Part shown: in pieces, positions 10,995 to 20,839 of the stretch | Layout: each line of letters begins with the position of its first letter | Numbering within the stretch: position 1 is the stretch's first letter | Assembly (NCBI GenBank): GCA_963575745.1 | Contig: CAUYUJ010002727.1 | Span: forward strand, 18,501-82,500 | DNA from: Prorocentrum cordatum | Lineage: Eukaryota; Sar; Dinophyceae; Prorocentrales; Prorocentraceae | Length of the DNA: 64,000 bases | Reading direction: 5' to 3' | Translations under genes and position numbers: made by a program | The notes under the pieces: generated by a model | What the model was told of the DNA's origin: nothing | The model's input: the letters and a program-made list of their open reading frames with translations, nothing else | The model's database searches: none

Positions 10995-11330
10995 TTGATG
11001 ATGTTGATGATGCTGTTGCTGATGATGATGGTGCCCCGATGATGAAGATGTTGACGATGTTGTTCGTGATGATGATGATGAGATGAAATGATGATGATGA
11101 TGGTGGTGGTGGTGTTCCGATGATGATGGTGTCCTGGTGATGATGATGGTGTCCCGGTGATGATGATGCTGATGATGCTGACGACGATGGTGTCCCGATG
11201 ATGATGGTGGTGATGATGACGGTGTTGATGATGATGGTGATGAGGTGATGATGATGGTGTCCCGATGATGATGATGTTGATGATGACGTTGATGACGATG
11301 ATGTCGATGATGATGATGACGTTGATTGTG
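9786..11330. repeat. (GAT)n array punctuated by TGTCCCG
   Basis: A 1.5-kb trinucleotide array of GATGAT with TGATGTTGATGAT variants. It is interrupted roughly every 40-90 bp by GGTGTCCCG(ATGATG), giving a higher-order repeat. On the minus strand it reads as Ser/Ile/His-rich frames with recurrent GTPSSS; these are repeat artefacts. Confidence 0.95.
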
Positions 11331-11575
11331 AGATTGATTGTGAAATCGATCGTGATATCGATAGTGAGACCGAATGTGAGATAGATTGTGAGATCGATAG
11401 TGAGATCGATAGTGAGATCGATTGTGAGATCGTTAGTCATATCGATTGTGAGATCGATCGAATGAAATAGATCGAGTGATATCGATTGTGAGATCGATCG
11501 AGTGAGATCGATCGAGCGAGACCGATAGTGAGATCGGTCGTAAGATCGATAGTGAGACCGATCGAGTGAGACGTT
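11325..11575. repeat. GTGAGATCGAT(A/T) ~12-bp minisatellite
   Basis: About 20 tandem units of GAGATCGATAGT/GAGATCGATTGT, drifting at the end to GATCGATCGAGT. The unit is dense in ATCGAT and GATCGATC palindromes. The minus-strand DLTIDLTI frame is an artefact of the 12-bp period. Confidence 0.9.
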
Positions 11576-11619
11576 GGTTCCTCCCCCCCGAACCTCCTTA
11601 TCACCCGAAGGGTGGCCGT

Positions 11620-11995
11620 ATAGGTAGGGCTATCGGGCGCTATATGGCTATAGGGCTGGGGCTCAGGGGCTATAGGGCTTTAGGGATCTAGGGCAATAGA
11701 GCTATAGAGCTACAGGGCCAAGGGCTATAGTGATATAGTGCTATAGGGCTATAAGGCTATAGGGCTATAGGGCTGTAGGGCTATTGGGCTATCTGTCTAT
11801 AGGGCTATAGGACTATTGGGCTATATGACTATAGGGTTATGGGGCTATGGGGCTATAAGGCTGTAGGGCTCTGAGGCTATAGGGCTATAGGGCTATAGGG
11901 CTATAGAGCTATAGGGCTGAAGGGCTATAGGGCTATGCGGCTATCTGGCTATAGGGCTGTAGGACTATGGGGCTACAGGCTACAGGGCTAAAAAG
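11620..11995. repeat. CTATAGGG 8-bp satellite, main array
   Basis: About 45 units of GGGCTATA with single-base variants (GGGCTGTA, GGACTATT, GGGCTACA). It superficially resembles a telomeric G-rich repeat but has an 8-bp unit and is interstitial and degenerate. Confidence 0.95.
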
Positions 11996-12225
11996 CACCC
12001 GGGCACCTGGGCGGGCCGCCGAAATCGGCGACGCAGCTCCCAGGCATCCGGCCACCTGGGCGTGCAGCCGAAATCGGGATGATACCAGAGAAAGAACCCA
12101 ATCTGAGTCTTTGCTGTTTTACCCGGGCATGATTTGATGTTGCGCTTCATGGACGACGACAGCAACGGAGGTGGGGACACCAACGTAATACATTCGAACA
12201 TCTGAGGTCTAGTGGGTTTATTAGG
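11995..12225. repeat. Satellite-flanking unit, copy 2
   Basis: It starts with GCACCCGGGCACCTGGGCGG and an internally duplicated GCCGCCGAAATCGGCGACGC segment. GATGATACCAGAGAAA follows, then the TGATGTTGCGC...GGACGACGACAGC block shared with 9.3 kb. The first ~110 bp recur at 16,455-16,560. It is sandwiched between CTATAGGG arrays. Confidence 0.75.
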
Positions 12226-12229
12226 CCTA

Positions 12230-12365
12230 TTGGGGCTGCACAGCTATGAGGCTATGGGGGTATAGAGCTACAGGGCTATGCGGCTATGGGGGCTGTAGGG
12301 CTATAGGGCTATGGGGGTATGGGGCTGTGGGGTTATGGGGCTGAATGGCTACTGGACTATAGCGC
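12230..12365. repeat. CTATAGGG satellite, degenerate array
   Basis: Fifteen or so degenerate GGGCTATA/GGGGCTATG units following the flanking unit. No coding content. Confidence 0.85.
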
Positions 12366-12374
12366 GCGCAGAAC

Positions 12375-12790
12375 TCGCAAAGGGGGGGTCCCCCCTTAGC
12401 TACCCCCCCCCCTCCTTGGGCCCCCCCTGCTGGATTCTACCCCGCCTTTCCCCTCTTGTTGGGCCCCCCCGGAAGCTACCCCCCCCCTCCCCCCCTTTTG
12501 CCGCTCCCCTACCCCCCTCCCCCCCCTTTCCAAAGAGGAGGGGGGCTTAGCTACCCCCCCCCTTGGACCCCCCCTGCTGGAAGCTACCCCCCCCCCTCCC
12601 TCCCTTTTTTGCCCCCCCCCCGGAAGCTACCCCCCCCTCCCCCCCTTTGCCGCTCCGGAAGCTACCTCCCCCCCTACCCCTCTTTCCAAAGTAAGGGGAG
12701 GCTTAGCTATCCCCCCCCCCCTCTTCGAACCCACCTTGCTGGAAGCTACCACCCCCCTCCCTTGAACTCCCCCTGCCGGACGATCCTCCC
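12375..12790. repeat. C-rich GAAGCTACCCCCC minisatellite
   Basis: Repeated (G)GAAGCTACCCCCCC then CTCCCCCCTTTTGCC-like units, with runs of up to ten C. The complementary G-rich strand has strong G-quadruplex potential. A related array in the opposite orientation lies at 15.70-16.06 kb, on the far side of the 56-bp minisatellite. Confidence 0.85.
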
Positions 12791-13035
12791 CCGTCGCCGT
12801 CGTCGTTGCCGTCGCCGTCGCTCGACGTTTTCGTGCGACGCCGTCGTCGTCCTCGTCGTCGTTGTCGACGCCGTAGCCGTCATTGTCGCCGTCTTCGCAT
12901 GACCTCGTCGTGGTCGTCACGACGAGGACGAGGTCATGCGAAGACGGCGACGGACGACGGACGACGCGCGACCAACGACGACGACGACGACGACAACGAC
13001 GACGACGACGACGACAACGACGTCGACGACACAGG
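12786..13035. repeat. (GTC)n to (GAC)n array with a 61-bp palindrome
   Basis: The left half is CGTCGCCGTCGT-type sequence, the right half its complement (GACGACGAC). At the switch, arms 12,888-12,909 and 12,927-12,948 are perfectly complementary over 22 bp around a 17-nt centre. That centre holds a second, alternative 9-bp stem (12,904-12,912 with 12,918-12,926). Confidence 0.9.
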
Positions 13036-15640
13036 GTCCGACAAAACGAGACCACGACCCAGGGGCTAAGAAAACGAGGAAACGAAGCAGGGTCCGAGAA
13101 AACGAGACCACGGCCCAGGAGCCGAGAAAATGGGAAAACGAACCAGGGTCCAACAAAAACTAACCAGGGTCCGAGAACACGAGACCACGACGCAGGGGCC
13201 GAGAAAACGCGAAAACGAACCAGGGTCCGGTAGAGCGAGGCCACGACCCAGAGGCCGACAAACCGAGACAACAAGCAAACAAACCAGTACCCGAGAAAAC
13301 GAAACCACGACCCAGGGGCCGAGACAACGAAAAAAAGAGAACGCGAACCAGGGCCCGAGAAAGCGAGACCACGACCCAAGGGCCGAGAAAACGAGAAAAA
13401 CGAGAAAGCGAACCAGGGCCCGAGAAAACGAAACAAAAACCCAGAAGCCAAGAGAACGAGAAAACGAAACAATGAACCAGGGTCTGAGAAAACACGATAA
13501 AGACCCAGGGGCCGAGAACACGAGAAAACGGTAAAACAAACCAAGGTCCGAGCAAACGAGACCACGACCCAGGCAGAGAAAACGCGAATGTCGGTCCTAG
13601 AAAACGATACCACGACCCAAGGGCCGAGAAAACGAGAAAACGATAAAAGGAATCAAGGCCCGAGAAAACGCTACTACGAACCCGGGGCCGAGAAAACGAG
13701 GCATCGAGAAAACAAACCAGTGTCCGAGAAAACGAGTACACGACCCGCGGGCCGAGGAAACAAGAAAACGAGACAACTAACCAGGGTCCAAGACAACTGG
13801 ACCACGACCCAGGCGCCGAGAAAATAAGAAACGAGAACACGAACCAGGGCCAGAGAAAACAAGACCACGACCCAGGGGCAGAGAAAACGAGAAAACGAAC
13901 CAGGGTCAGAGAAAACGAGACCACGACCCAGGGGCAGAAAAAACGAGAACAAGAAAGCGAACCATGGCCCGATAAAACCAAACCACGACCCAGGGGCAGA
14001 GAAAACGAAAAACGAACCAAGGCCCGAGAAAACGAGACCACGACCCAGGAGCCGAGAAAATAATGAAACGAGAAAACGAAACAGTGTCCGAGAAAACGAG
14101 GCCGCGACCAAGGGGCAGAGAGAATGCAAAAACGAGAAAACGAAGCAGGGTCCGAGAAAACTGGACCACGACCCAGGGAAGCGATACAACAAGAAAACAA
14201 GACAACGAATGAGGGTCAGAGAAAACGAGACTACGACCCAGGGGTCGAGAACACGAGAAAACAAGACAACGAACCAGGGGCCGAGAAAACGAGACAGAAA
14301 CCCAGGAACCAGACAACGAGAAAACTAAAAAACAAACTGGGGCCCGAGAAACCGAGACCACGACCCAGGGGCCGAGGCAACGAGAAAATCAGAAAACGAA
14401 CCAGGGCCCGAGAAAACGAGACCACGACCCAGGGGCCGAGAAAACGAGGCATCGAGAAAACAAACCAGGGTCAGAGAAAACAACACCACAATCCAGGGCC
14501 CTAGAAACGGAGAGCACGAGACCGAACCAGGGCCCGAGAAAACGGGACCACGATCCAGGGGCCGAGAACACAAACATCGAACCAGGTTCAGAGAAAACGT
14601 GACCACGACCCAGGGGCCGACGAGAAAAAATAATTAAAAAAAACTAGCAAGGGTCCAAGGAACAAAAAACGACACCACGACGAAGGGGTCGAGAAAACAA
14701 GAAAACGAGATCACAAGCCAGGGCCCGAAAAAAACAACGCAAAAACACAGAAACCGAGAAAACGAAAAAACAAAACAACGAACCAGAGTCCGAGAAAACT
14801 AGACCACGACCCAGGCGCCGAGAACGCGAGAAAACGAGAAAACAAACCAAAGTCCGAGCAAACGAAACCACGACTCAAGGGCACAGAAAACGCGAAAACG
14901 AACCAGGGTCAGAGAAAACACGACCACGACCCAGGGGCCGAGAAAACGAGAAAACAATAAAAGGAATCAGGGCCCGAGAAAACGAAACTGCGAACCAGGG
15001 GCCGAGAAAACAAGAAAACGAAGAAACGAACAGGAATTGAGAACGAGACCACGACCCAGGGGCCTGAAAAAAAAAACGAACCAGGCTCCGAGAAAACGAG
15101 ACCACGAGCCAGGAGAAACGCGAAAACGTCCCACGGCCCAGGGGCCGAGAAAAAGAGAAAACGAGAAAACGAACCAGGGTCCGAGGAAACCACAACCCAG
15201 GGGCCGAGATCCAGAGAAAACGCTTGGTTCGAGCAAACGAGACCACGATCCAGGAGCCGAGAAAACGAAGAAACGAGAAAACGAAGCAGGGTCAGAGAAA
15301 ACGAGACCACCACCCCGGGGCTGAGACAACGAGAAAACGAGAATACGAACCAGGGTCCGAAAAAACTGGACGACGACCCAAGGGCCGAGAAAACGAGAAA
15401 ACGAAGCAGAGTCCGAGAAAACTGGACCACGACCCAGGCGCCGAGAAAACGAGAAAACGAGAACGCGAAACAGGGTCAGAGAAAACGAGACCGCGACCCA
15501 GGAGCCGAAAACACGAGAAAACAAGAAAACGAACCAGGGGCCGAGGAAATGAGAAAACGATAAAAGGAATCAGGGCCCGAGAGAACGAGACTACGAACCA
15601 GGGGCCGAGAAAACAAGAAAACAAGAAACGAACAAGGGGT
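13035..15640. repeat. 56-bp minisatellite, roughly 45 copies
   Basis: The unit contains GGGTCCGAGAAAACGAGACC, ACGACCCAGGGGCCGAG, then AAAACGAGAAAACGAACCA. Copies differ by substitutions and small indels. Because 56 is not a multiple of three, reading frames rotate and stay open over hundreds of codons: Arg/Glu/Lys-rich on plus, hydrophobic Phe/Leu/Val-rich on minus. The hydrophobic minus frames mimic membrane proteins but are artefacts. Confidence 0.95.
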
Positions 15641-15699
15641 CGACGTTATTCTCCAAGTCGTTCTCTAGCGCTGCGGTGCGCACCTGTCGTCAGGGATTC

Positions 15700-16065
15700 C
15701 GCAATTTGGCCAGAGCCCCGGAAGGGAGGGGGGAGTAGCTTCGGAAGCCCCACCCCCCTTTGCACAGGAGGGGAGGGGGGTAGCTTGAAGCCGCCCCCCC
15801 CTGTGTCCAGACCAAAAAAGGGAGGAGTGGGGAGGGGGAGCTTCCGAAGCCCCCCCCCCTTGGAAGGGAAGCCCGGGCTCGCCTTCTGCTCCGGAAAAAG
15901 GAGGGAGAGGGGGATAGCTTCGAACCCCCCCCCCCCCTGTAGCCAGGGCCCCCCTAGCTTAGAAACCCTTGCAGGAGGGAGGGAGGGGTGTAGCTTCGGA
16001 AGCTCCCCCCCCCCTTTCGAAGGAAGGGGGGGGTAGCTTGAAGCTGGGCCCCCCTTTTAATTTTG
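15700..16065. repeat. G-rich GGGGGGTAGCTTC minisatellite (inverted relative to 12.4 kb)
   Basis: Units of GGAGGGGGGTAGCTTCGAAGC then CCCCCCCTTG. This is the reverse complement of the array at 12.375-12.79 kb. Together they flank the 56-bp minisatellite as a very large imperfect inverted repeat. Confidence 0.8.
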
Positions 16066-16086
16066 AGTTCCGTACAGGCGCGCTCT

Positions 16087-16455
16087 TACCGCTATATGGC
16101 TATAGGGCTATGGGGCTAGGGCTATAGGGCTACTGGGCTATAGGGCTATACAGCTATGGGGCTATAGGGCTAAACAGCCCAGGCTATAGGAATATAGGAA
16201 TATAGGGCTGTAGGGCTATAGGCTGTAGTGCTGTAGGGCTATAGGGCTACAGGACTATTGCGCTATAGGGGCTATTGGTCTATAGGGCTATAGGGCTAAC
16301 TATATGGCTATAGGTCTATAGGGCTATAGGACTATAGGGTTATAGGGCGACAGGGCTATAGGGCTGTAGGGTTGTAGGGCTATAGGACTATAGGGCTATG
16401 GGACTATAGAGCAAAAGAAGGGCTATAGGGCTATAAGGCTGTAGGACTATGGGGC
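16087..16455. repeat. CTATAGGG 8-bp satellite, array 3
   Basis: About 40 degenerate GGGCTATA units in the same orientation as the array at 11.6 kb. Confidence 0.95.
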
Positions 16456-16565
16456 ACCCGGGCACCTGGGCGGGCCGCCGAAATCGGCGACGCAGCTCCT
16501 GGGCACCCGAGCGTGCCGCCGAGAGCGGCGACGCAGCTAACCTAATCATATGATACCGGAGAAAA
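16455..16565. repeat. Satellite-flanking unit, copy 3 (partial)
   Basis: Starts with GCACCCGGGCACCTGGGCGG and carries two GCCGCCGA(A/G)A..CGGCGACGCAGCT segments, then ATGATACCGGAGAAAAATCCC. It matches copy 2 at about 12.0 kb almost exactly in its first 50 bp. Confidence 0.8.
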
Positions 16566-16576
16566 ATCCCAGTCAT

Positions 16577-17608
16577 AATCCCACCAGCCCTCTGGGCGTC
16601 GGTGATTCAGAGAGTTTCCTCTTCCACCCCTCCTTCTTCCCCTTCGGGGAGGGGTTTACCCCTCCCCCTACCCCCTCCCCTGGACCTGGAAAGGGGGGGG
16701 CGCGAGGTGCCAGGGCGTCCAAAACGGCCTCGGCAAGGAAGCCAAAATCGTTGATTTTACTACGGTTTTGGCCCCATGTTGGCCTCTTGGGGGGGGGGAC
16801 GCTAATTGAACACCCCCCCCTCATGTGATCGATCTCACCCAAGATGGCCCACAGATGGCCCCCAAGGCTCCCAAGGGTGCCCCAAGAAGGCCCCAAGCGG
16901 TAGCCAGGAAGCCCCAAGAGGCCTCCAGGAGGCCCCCAGGATGCCCCCAAGAGGCTCCCAAGAGACCTCCAAGAGACCTCCAAGAGGCCCCAAGAGACCC
17001 CCCAGAGGCACCCAAAAACGCTCCAAGAGGCCTCGGCGACAATGCCAAAATCGCTGATTTTACCAAGGTGTTGGCCACATTTTGGCCTCCTGGGGGGGGG
17101 GGGGGCACTGCTTCAGATGACTCCAAGAGCGCCTGGGAGAGCCAAAGATGATCTCCAAGATGGCCTCAGATATCCCAAGATGCCTCAAGATGGCGCCCAC
17201 GATGCTCAAAGAGGCCCCAAGACCGCTTCAAGACGGCTCCAAGTGGCCAAAGAGCTCCCCCAGGAGGCCCCGAAGAGGCCCAAATCCTTTCAAAACCTTT
17301 GGAAAATCAATGTTTTTGGCTTCCTCGCTTCAAGAGGGCCCCAAGAGGCGTCCAGGAGGCCCCAGGAGGCCCCAAGAGGCCCCAACAGACGCCCAAGAGG
17401 CCTCCAAGAGGCTCCCAGGAGACCCCCAAGAGGCCCCAAGAAGCTCTCCGAGGCACCCAAGACGCTCTAAGAGGCGTCCGGGACCGCCAAGAGGCCCCCA
17501 AGACGCTCCAAGAAGCCTCCACTGGGGGACCCTTCCTCTGTGTGCTGCCCGCTTCCCTGATCGAGGCAATTCCTCTGGGCATCGTTTCTGGATGGGCTGG
17601 TGGGGATT
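16577..17608. mobile_element. ~1.03-kb composite repeat with short terminal inverted repeats
   Basis: The left end AATCCCACCAGCCC (16,577-16,590) is the reverse complement, apart from one inserted G, of the right end GGGCTGGTGGGGATT (17,594-17,608). Inside, in order: a GGGGAGGGG-TTTA-CCCCTCCCC hairpin (16,646-16,667); TGGACCTGGA; GCGTCCAAAACGGCC; AAAATCGTTGATTTTACT; a G-run; an AAGAGGCCCC array; a second AAAATC..TGATTTT island; another G-run; CACTGCTTCAGATGACTCC; and ACTGGGGGACCCTTCCTCTG. Related copies lie at 57.9-59.1 and 62.8-63.72 kb. It has no coding capacity, so it would be a non-autonomous (MITE- or introner-like) element if mobile. No target-site duplication was verified. Confidence 0.5.
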
Positions 17609-17619
17609 GCGTCAACAAT

Positions 17620-17905
17620 TGTCCTAGGGTTATAGGGCTGTAGGGCTATAGGGCTATAGGGTTGTAAGGCTATAGGGCTATAGGGCTGTAGGGATATAGG
17701 GCTGTAGGGTAATAGGGCAATTGGTCTATAGGGCTTTAAGGCTATAGGGCTATATGGGCTATTGGGCTATTGGGTTCTAGGGCTATAGGGCTATAGGGCT
17801 AGAGGGCTAGAGGGCTAGAGGGCTATAGGGCTATAGGGCTGTAGGGCTATAGGGCTATAAGGCTATAGGGTTACAAGGCTATGGGACTATATGGGCTATT
17901 GGTAT
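17620..17905. repeat. CTATAGGG 8-bp satellite, array 4
   Basis: About 33 GGGCTATA-type units immediately after the right end of the composite repeat, with local GGGCTAGA triplication near 17,795-17,822. Confidence 0.95.
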
Positions 17906-17911
17906 AAATGG

Positions 17912-18135
17912 GACGGGGCGGCCAAACGACCGGACGACCGGGCGACTGGACGACCGGACGCCCAAACGACTGGACGCCCGGGCGACCGGACGACCGGACG
18001 ACCGGACGACCAAGCGACCAGACGCTCCGACGACTGAACGACCGGGCGACTGGACGACCGGGCGACCGGGCGACCGGGTGACTGGGCGACCGGGCGAGCA
18101 AACGCTCGGACGACCGGACGACCGGACGACTGGAA
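17912..18135. repeat. CGACCGGA ~8-9-bp minisatellite
   Basis: About 25 units of CGACCGGA / CGACTGGA / CGACCGGG. Minus-strand frames read as Val/Arg/Ser/Pro repeats. It ends in an AT-rich stretch (TGGAATATATTGTATATTGTAG). Confidence 0.9.
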
Positions 18136-18780
18136 TATATTGTATATTGTAGTATTGTGGAAAAATTGTAGTATTGTGGAATTGTTGTATTGTATTGCGG
18201 CAAATGTCGGAGGTAGAATAAGGAAAAACGCCAGAAAATTTTGGAGCTCCGCGCGGAATTCTTGGATCCGCGCCAGACCCGCTCCCAGGCGCGCGGAGCG
18301 CGCCAGGGGCGGCGCCGGAGGCGCCGCCAGGGGAGGCCCAGCGCGGAGCCAAGAAGTCCGCGCGGAGCGCCAACAGGTGATGTTCAGGGCGGTTCTTCTT
18401 CTTCGAGATGGGGCGAAGGCAGAAGATGGGGGGAAAGTGCCGGAGGGGAGGGATGGGGAAGTGAAGGGGTGAGTGTGGGGGTGCGTGGGCCTCGCCTTCG
18501 CCGCCACCCCCCTCTGTCCTGCCCTTTCTGCTGGCCGCCCTTGCCTGCAGTCCTCGTTCCTTCTCCGCCTCCTCCTCCTCATCCTCCTCATCCTCCTCCT
18601 GCTCCTGCTCCTCCTCCCCTGCGCCTCGCGGCAGGGGCGAACGACCAGCACCCAAAGTTCTGCGGCCTGCGGCTGGAGGACAGTCTCCCTCCTCCTCCTC
18701 CTCCTCCTCCTCCTCCTCCTCCTCCTCCTCCTACTCCTCCCCCCTCCAGCCCGAGGTTTGTTGCGTTACAGGATGTGTGT
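18136..18780. repeat. Unassigned sequence followed by (TCC)n tracts
   Basis: About 18,140-18,230 is AT-rich and then GC-rich unique sequence with no recognised gene. From about 18,560 there are (CTC)n/(TCC)n tracts, the longest at about 18,690-18,735. Long Pro/Ser/Leu frames across this interval are microsatellite artefacts. Confidence 0.7.
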
Positions 18781-18809
18781 GTGTGTTAGTGTCGGGAGAG
18801 CGTGGAGGG

Positions 18810-20250
18810 GCCTCATAGCTGAATGCGGCTGGGCGACGTACTTGGTAAAAATGTATGTTCTAGTGTCCCTCGACAAGTGGACCAGCACACACAGCCATAT
18901 CAGACTAGCGATGTTCATAGATGACTTGCTGCTGCAGTGCCATGCGAAGAGCTATGATATAGTCATCCGCCAGCTGAATATTGCCGCTCGGTCTCTTGCC
19001 AGCTGTATCACGCACGAGTTTAAATGCCAGATCGCCACTAACAAAAGCCAGGCTGTCGCCTCCAGACGAGACAGCCCAAACACGCTCCGCGAGGCCCTGG
19101 GGAAGCTCGCTGGACCCTCTACGGATGCCTCAGGACCCAGTCTTGGTATTGAGAGCGGGACTGGACGGCCCCAAAGAAGATGGCGGAGATTTCGTAAACT
19201 TACCGAACGCATCCAGATGATCAAGAAACGCATGGCCCGCATCCAAATGATCAAACACGCTGGAAGAAATGGCGAGAAGTTATACAATACTGGCCTTACT
19301 GCGGCCACCGCTTTGGAGTCGAGGTCACAGGCATCAACAACACGATGCTTGAGCAGGCCAGGATTCAGTACTTGTCGGCTGCAGGCCAGCGGTGTGCCTC
19401 GAGGAGCCGTACTCTCGCCCTCCTCATCCTCCAGGACCTCCTCTGGAAAGCTGGTCTAAGGCCCGCCCTCATGCGGCACCGTCTTGTTTGGGAGGCCAAC
19501 ACCAGCCCCGAGACGGCCGTGGTCAGTCTCCAGCAGCTTCGCCTGTGGGGGGAGACGGTCCTGCCCAAAGCTGACCAAACCTGGGGCTCCTGCCGGGGCC
19601 CCCCTCAGCGCAGCCGTCCTTTCTCTGGCCAGAGTGGGGTGGGCCTTTCTGGGCCCATTTAGGTTTGTGACGCCTGCAGGACTTGTGCACCCCCTTCCCA
19701 GGAACCTTCCGAGCGTATGTGGCCACGCTGCTCGAGATTGCCTGGCATGATCAGCTTGCAGAACGCGCTGCAGCCAAGATGGGACTATCCTGGCGAGCAG
19801 CTCCAGGTTTTCGCCGTTCGCACCATCCTCAGCTCCGTGGATTTGTCTAGACAGCAGCGTGGCCCGCTGCTCGCCTTCGTCACCCAGAGTATTTAGATCA
19901 TGGAGCGCGCGAGAGCTGCAGGATATGACGTACCCCAATGATGCCCCTGTGGTCACCATAGAAATGATATCCAACATCGCCTCCTCGAGTGCCCCTACGA
20001 CCGAAGATGCCAGATCAGAGTTCACAAGTGGGGAGCTTCAGAGGTTGAGAGACCCCATCGGGCACCCTTCCCCCCTCCACCTCGGGTCCCGGTTCGCTCC
20101 CAACGTTTCGGGGGGCCCGCCCGCAGGCACTGGCCTGGAGGCTGCCCGTTTCTGGCGTCGAGACCCGAGTGTGAGGCCCGAGGAGGCGTTGAAGGGAGAT
20201 GTATATGTCGATGGAAGCTGCACGCGCCATGTGGCACTACAATTTCAATG
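18810..20250 (+). pseudogene. Non-LTR retrotransposon remnant: reverse transcriptase, zinc motif, start of RNase H
   Basis: Plus-strand pieces follow LINE order. At about 18,905-18,945, LAMFIDDLLLQ carries the reverse-transcriptase FxDD active-site motif (copies the element's RNA into DNA). A helical stretch with KSQAVASRR follows. Past a frame break near 19,310 comes GVEVTGINNTMLEQARIQYL, the segment after the RT core. At about 19,620-19,690, LARVGWAFLGPFRFVTPAGL is in another frame. At about 19,930-20,010, CPCGHHRNDIQHRLLECP gives a Cys/His zinc-binding motif. At about 20,190-20,215, DVYVDGSCTRH begins RNase H, and the next segment (ARAMWHYNFNAAGFAAV, then GAAEHLAEVAA) is shifted by one base. 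At least four frame breaks and no endonuclease domain indicate a decayed, 5'-truncated copy. Confidence 0.7.
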
Positions 20251-20529
20251 CCGCTGGTTTTGCCGCAGTGTGCATGATGAATGGTGAAGAGCTTGCTACT
20301 TTGGGCGGCAGAGTCGGGTCCCTGGGATCCCAAGCCTCTGGAGCCGCCGAGCATCTTGCCGAGGTCGCGGCCTGCCGCCTGTCTCCCAGTATCAAACAAA
20401 CTAACCGAATACCTTCGAGAATAAACACTAGGGGATAATAAAGTTCGGGGTTCAGGGGGAGATAATCAAAGTAGCCCACCAGACCTCAGCATAATCTCGA
20501 AGTAAGAGATGATCAAGAGGAGACCAAGC

Positions 20530-20765
20530 CGAGCACGTTTTGAGACATCCTTGGCGTTTAGTCTTCATAGAAATATCCTCAACAATGGCTTATCTCGCTG
20601 GAGACATCCTCGACAAATCCCTTGTTTCGCTTGAGACATCCACAAACTATTGCTTATTTCGCTTAAGAAACGTATCGTTTCGCTTGAGACATCCTTCAGT
20701 ATATGCTTGTTTCGCTTGAGACATCCTCGAGTATATGCTTGTTTCGCTTGAGACATCCTCGGAAT
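20530..20765. repeat. GTTTCGCTTGAGACATCC motif array, copy 1
   Basis: At least five recognisable 17-18-bp cores separated by 20-30 bp of partly repeated spacer (ATATGCTT, ACAAACTATTGC). The period is about 40-43 bp. Reverse complement GGATGTCTCAAGCGAAAC. Minus-strand frames read DVSSET / MSQAKQ / GCLKRN in rotation, as expected for a repeat rather than a gene. Single cores also occur at 21,572-21,590 and 23,130-23,148, and a matching motif at 31,504-31,521. Confidence 0.85.
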
Positions 20766-20839
20766 AGCTCATCCGCCTCGGTGTCCCTGGATAATCAACC
20801 GCGGCGATAATAAAGTTCAGGCGGGCGGAGGAATGGAGA

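Noticed and set aside
9516-11440. Ser/His/Ile-rich ORFs of 268 and 373 aa
   Set aside because: Direct translation of the (GAT)n array and the 12-bp GAGATCGAT repeat.
13066-15630. Long hydrophobic minus-strand ORFs (Phe/Leu/Val/Ser-rich) resembling multi-pass membrane proteins
   Set aside because: They arise from a 56-bp minisatellite; the peptide repeats with the DNA unit in all three frames.
11620-17905. CTATAGGG arrays as telomere
   Set aside because: Degenerate, interstitial, 8-bp unit instead of a TTTAGGG-type repeat, and flanked by other sequence on both sides.
20530-20765. CRISPR-like look of the GTTTCGCTTGAGACATCC array (regular repeats with spacers)
   Set aside because: Repeats are short and degenerate, spacers are themselves repeated, the whole array is tandemly duplicated, there are no cas genes, and the context is eukaryotic.
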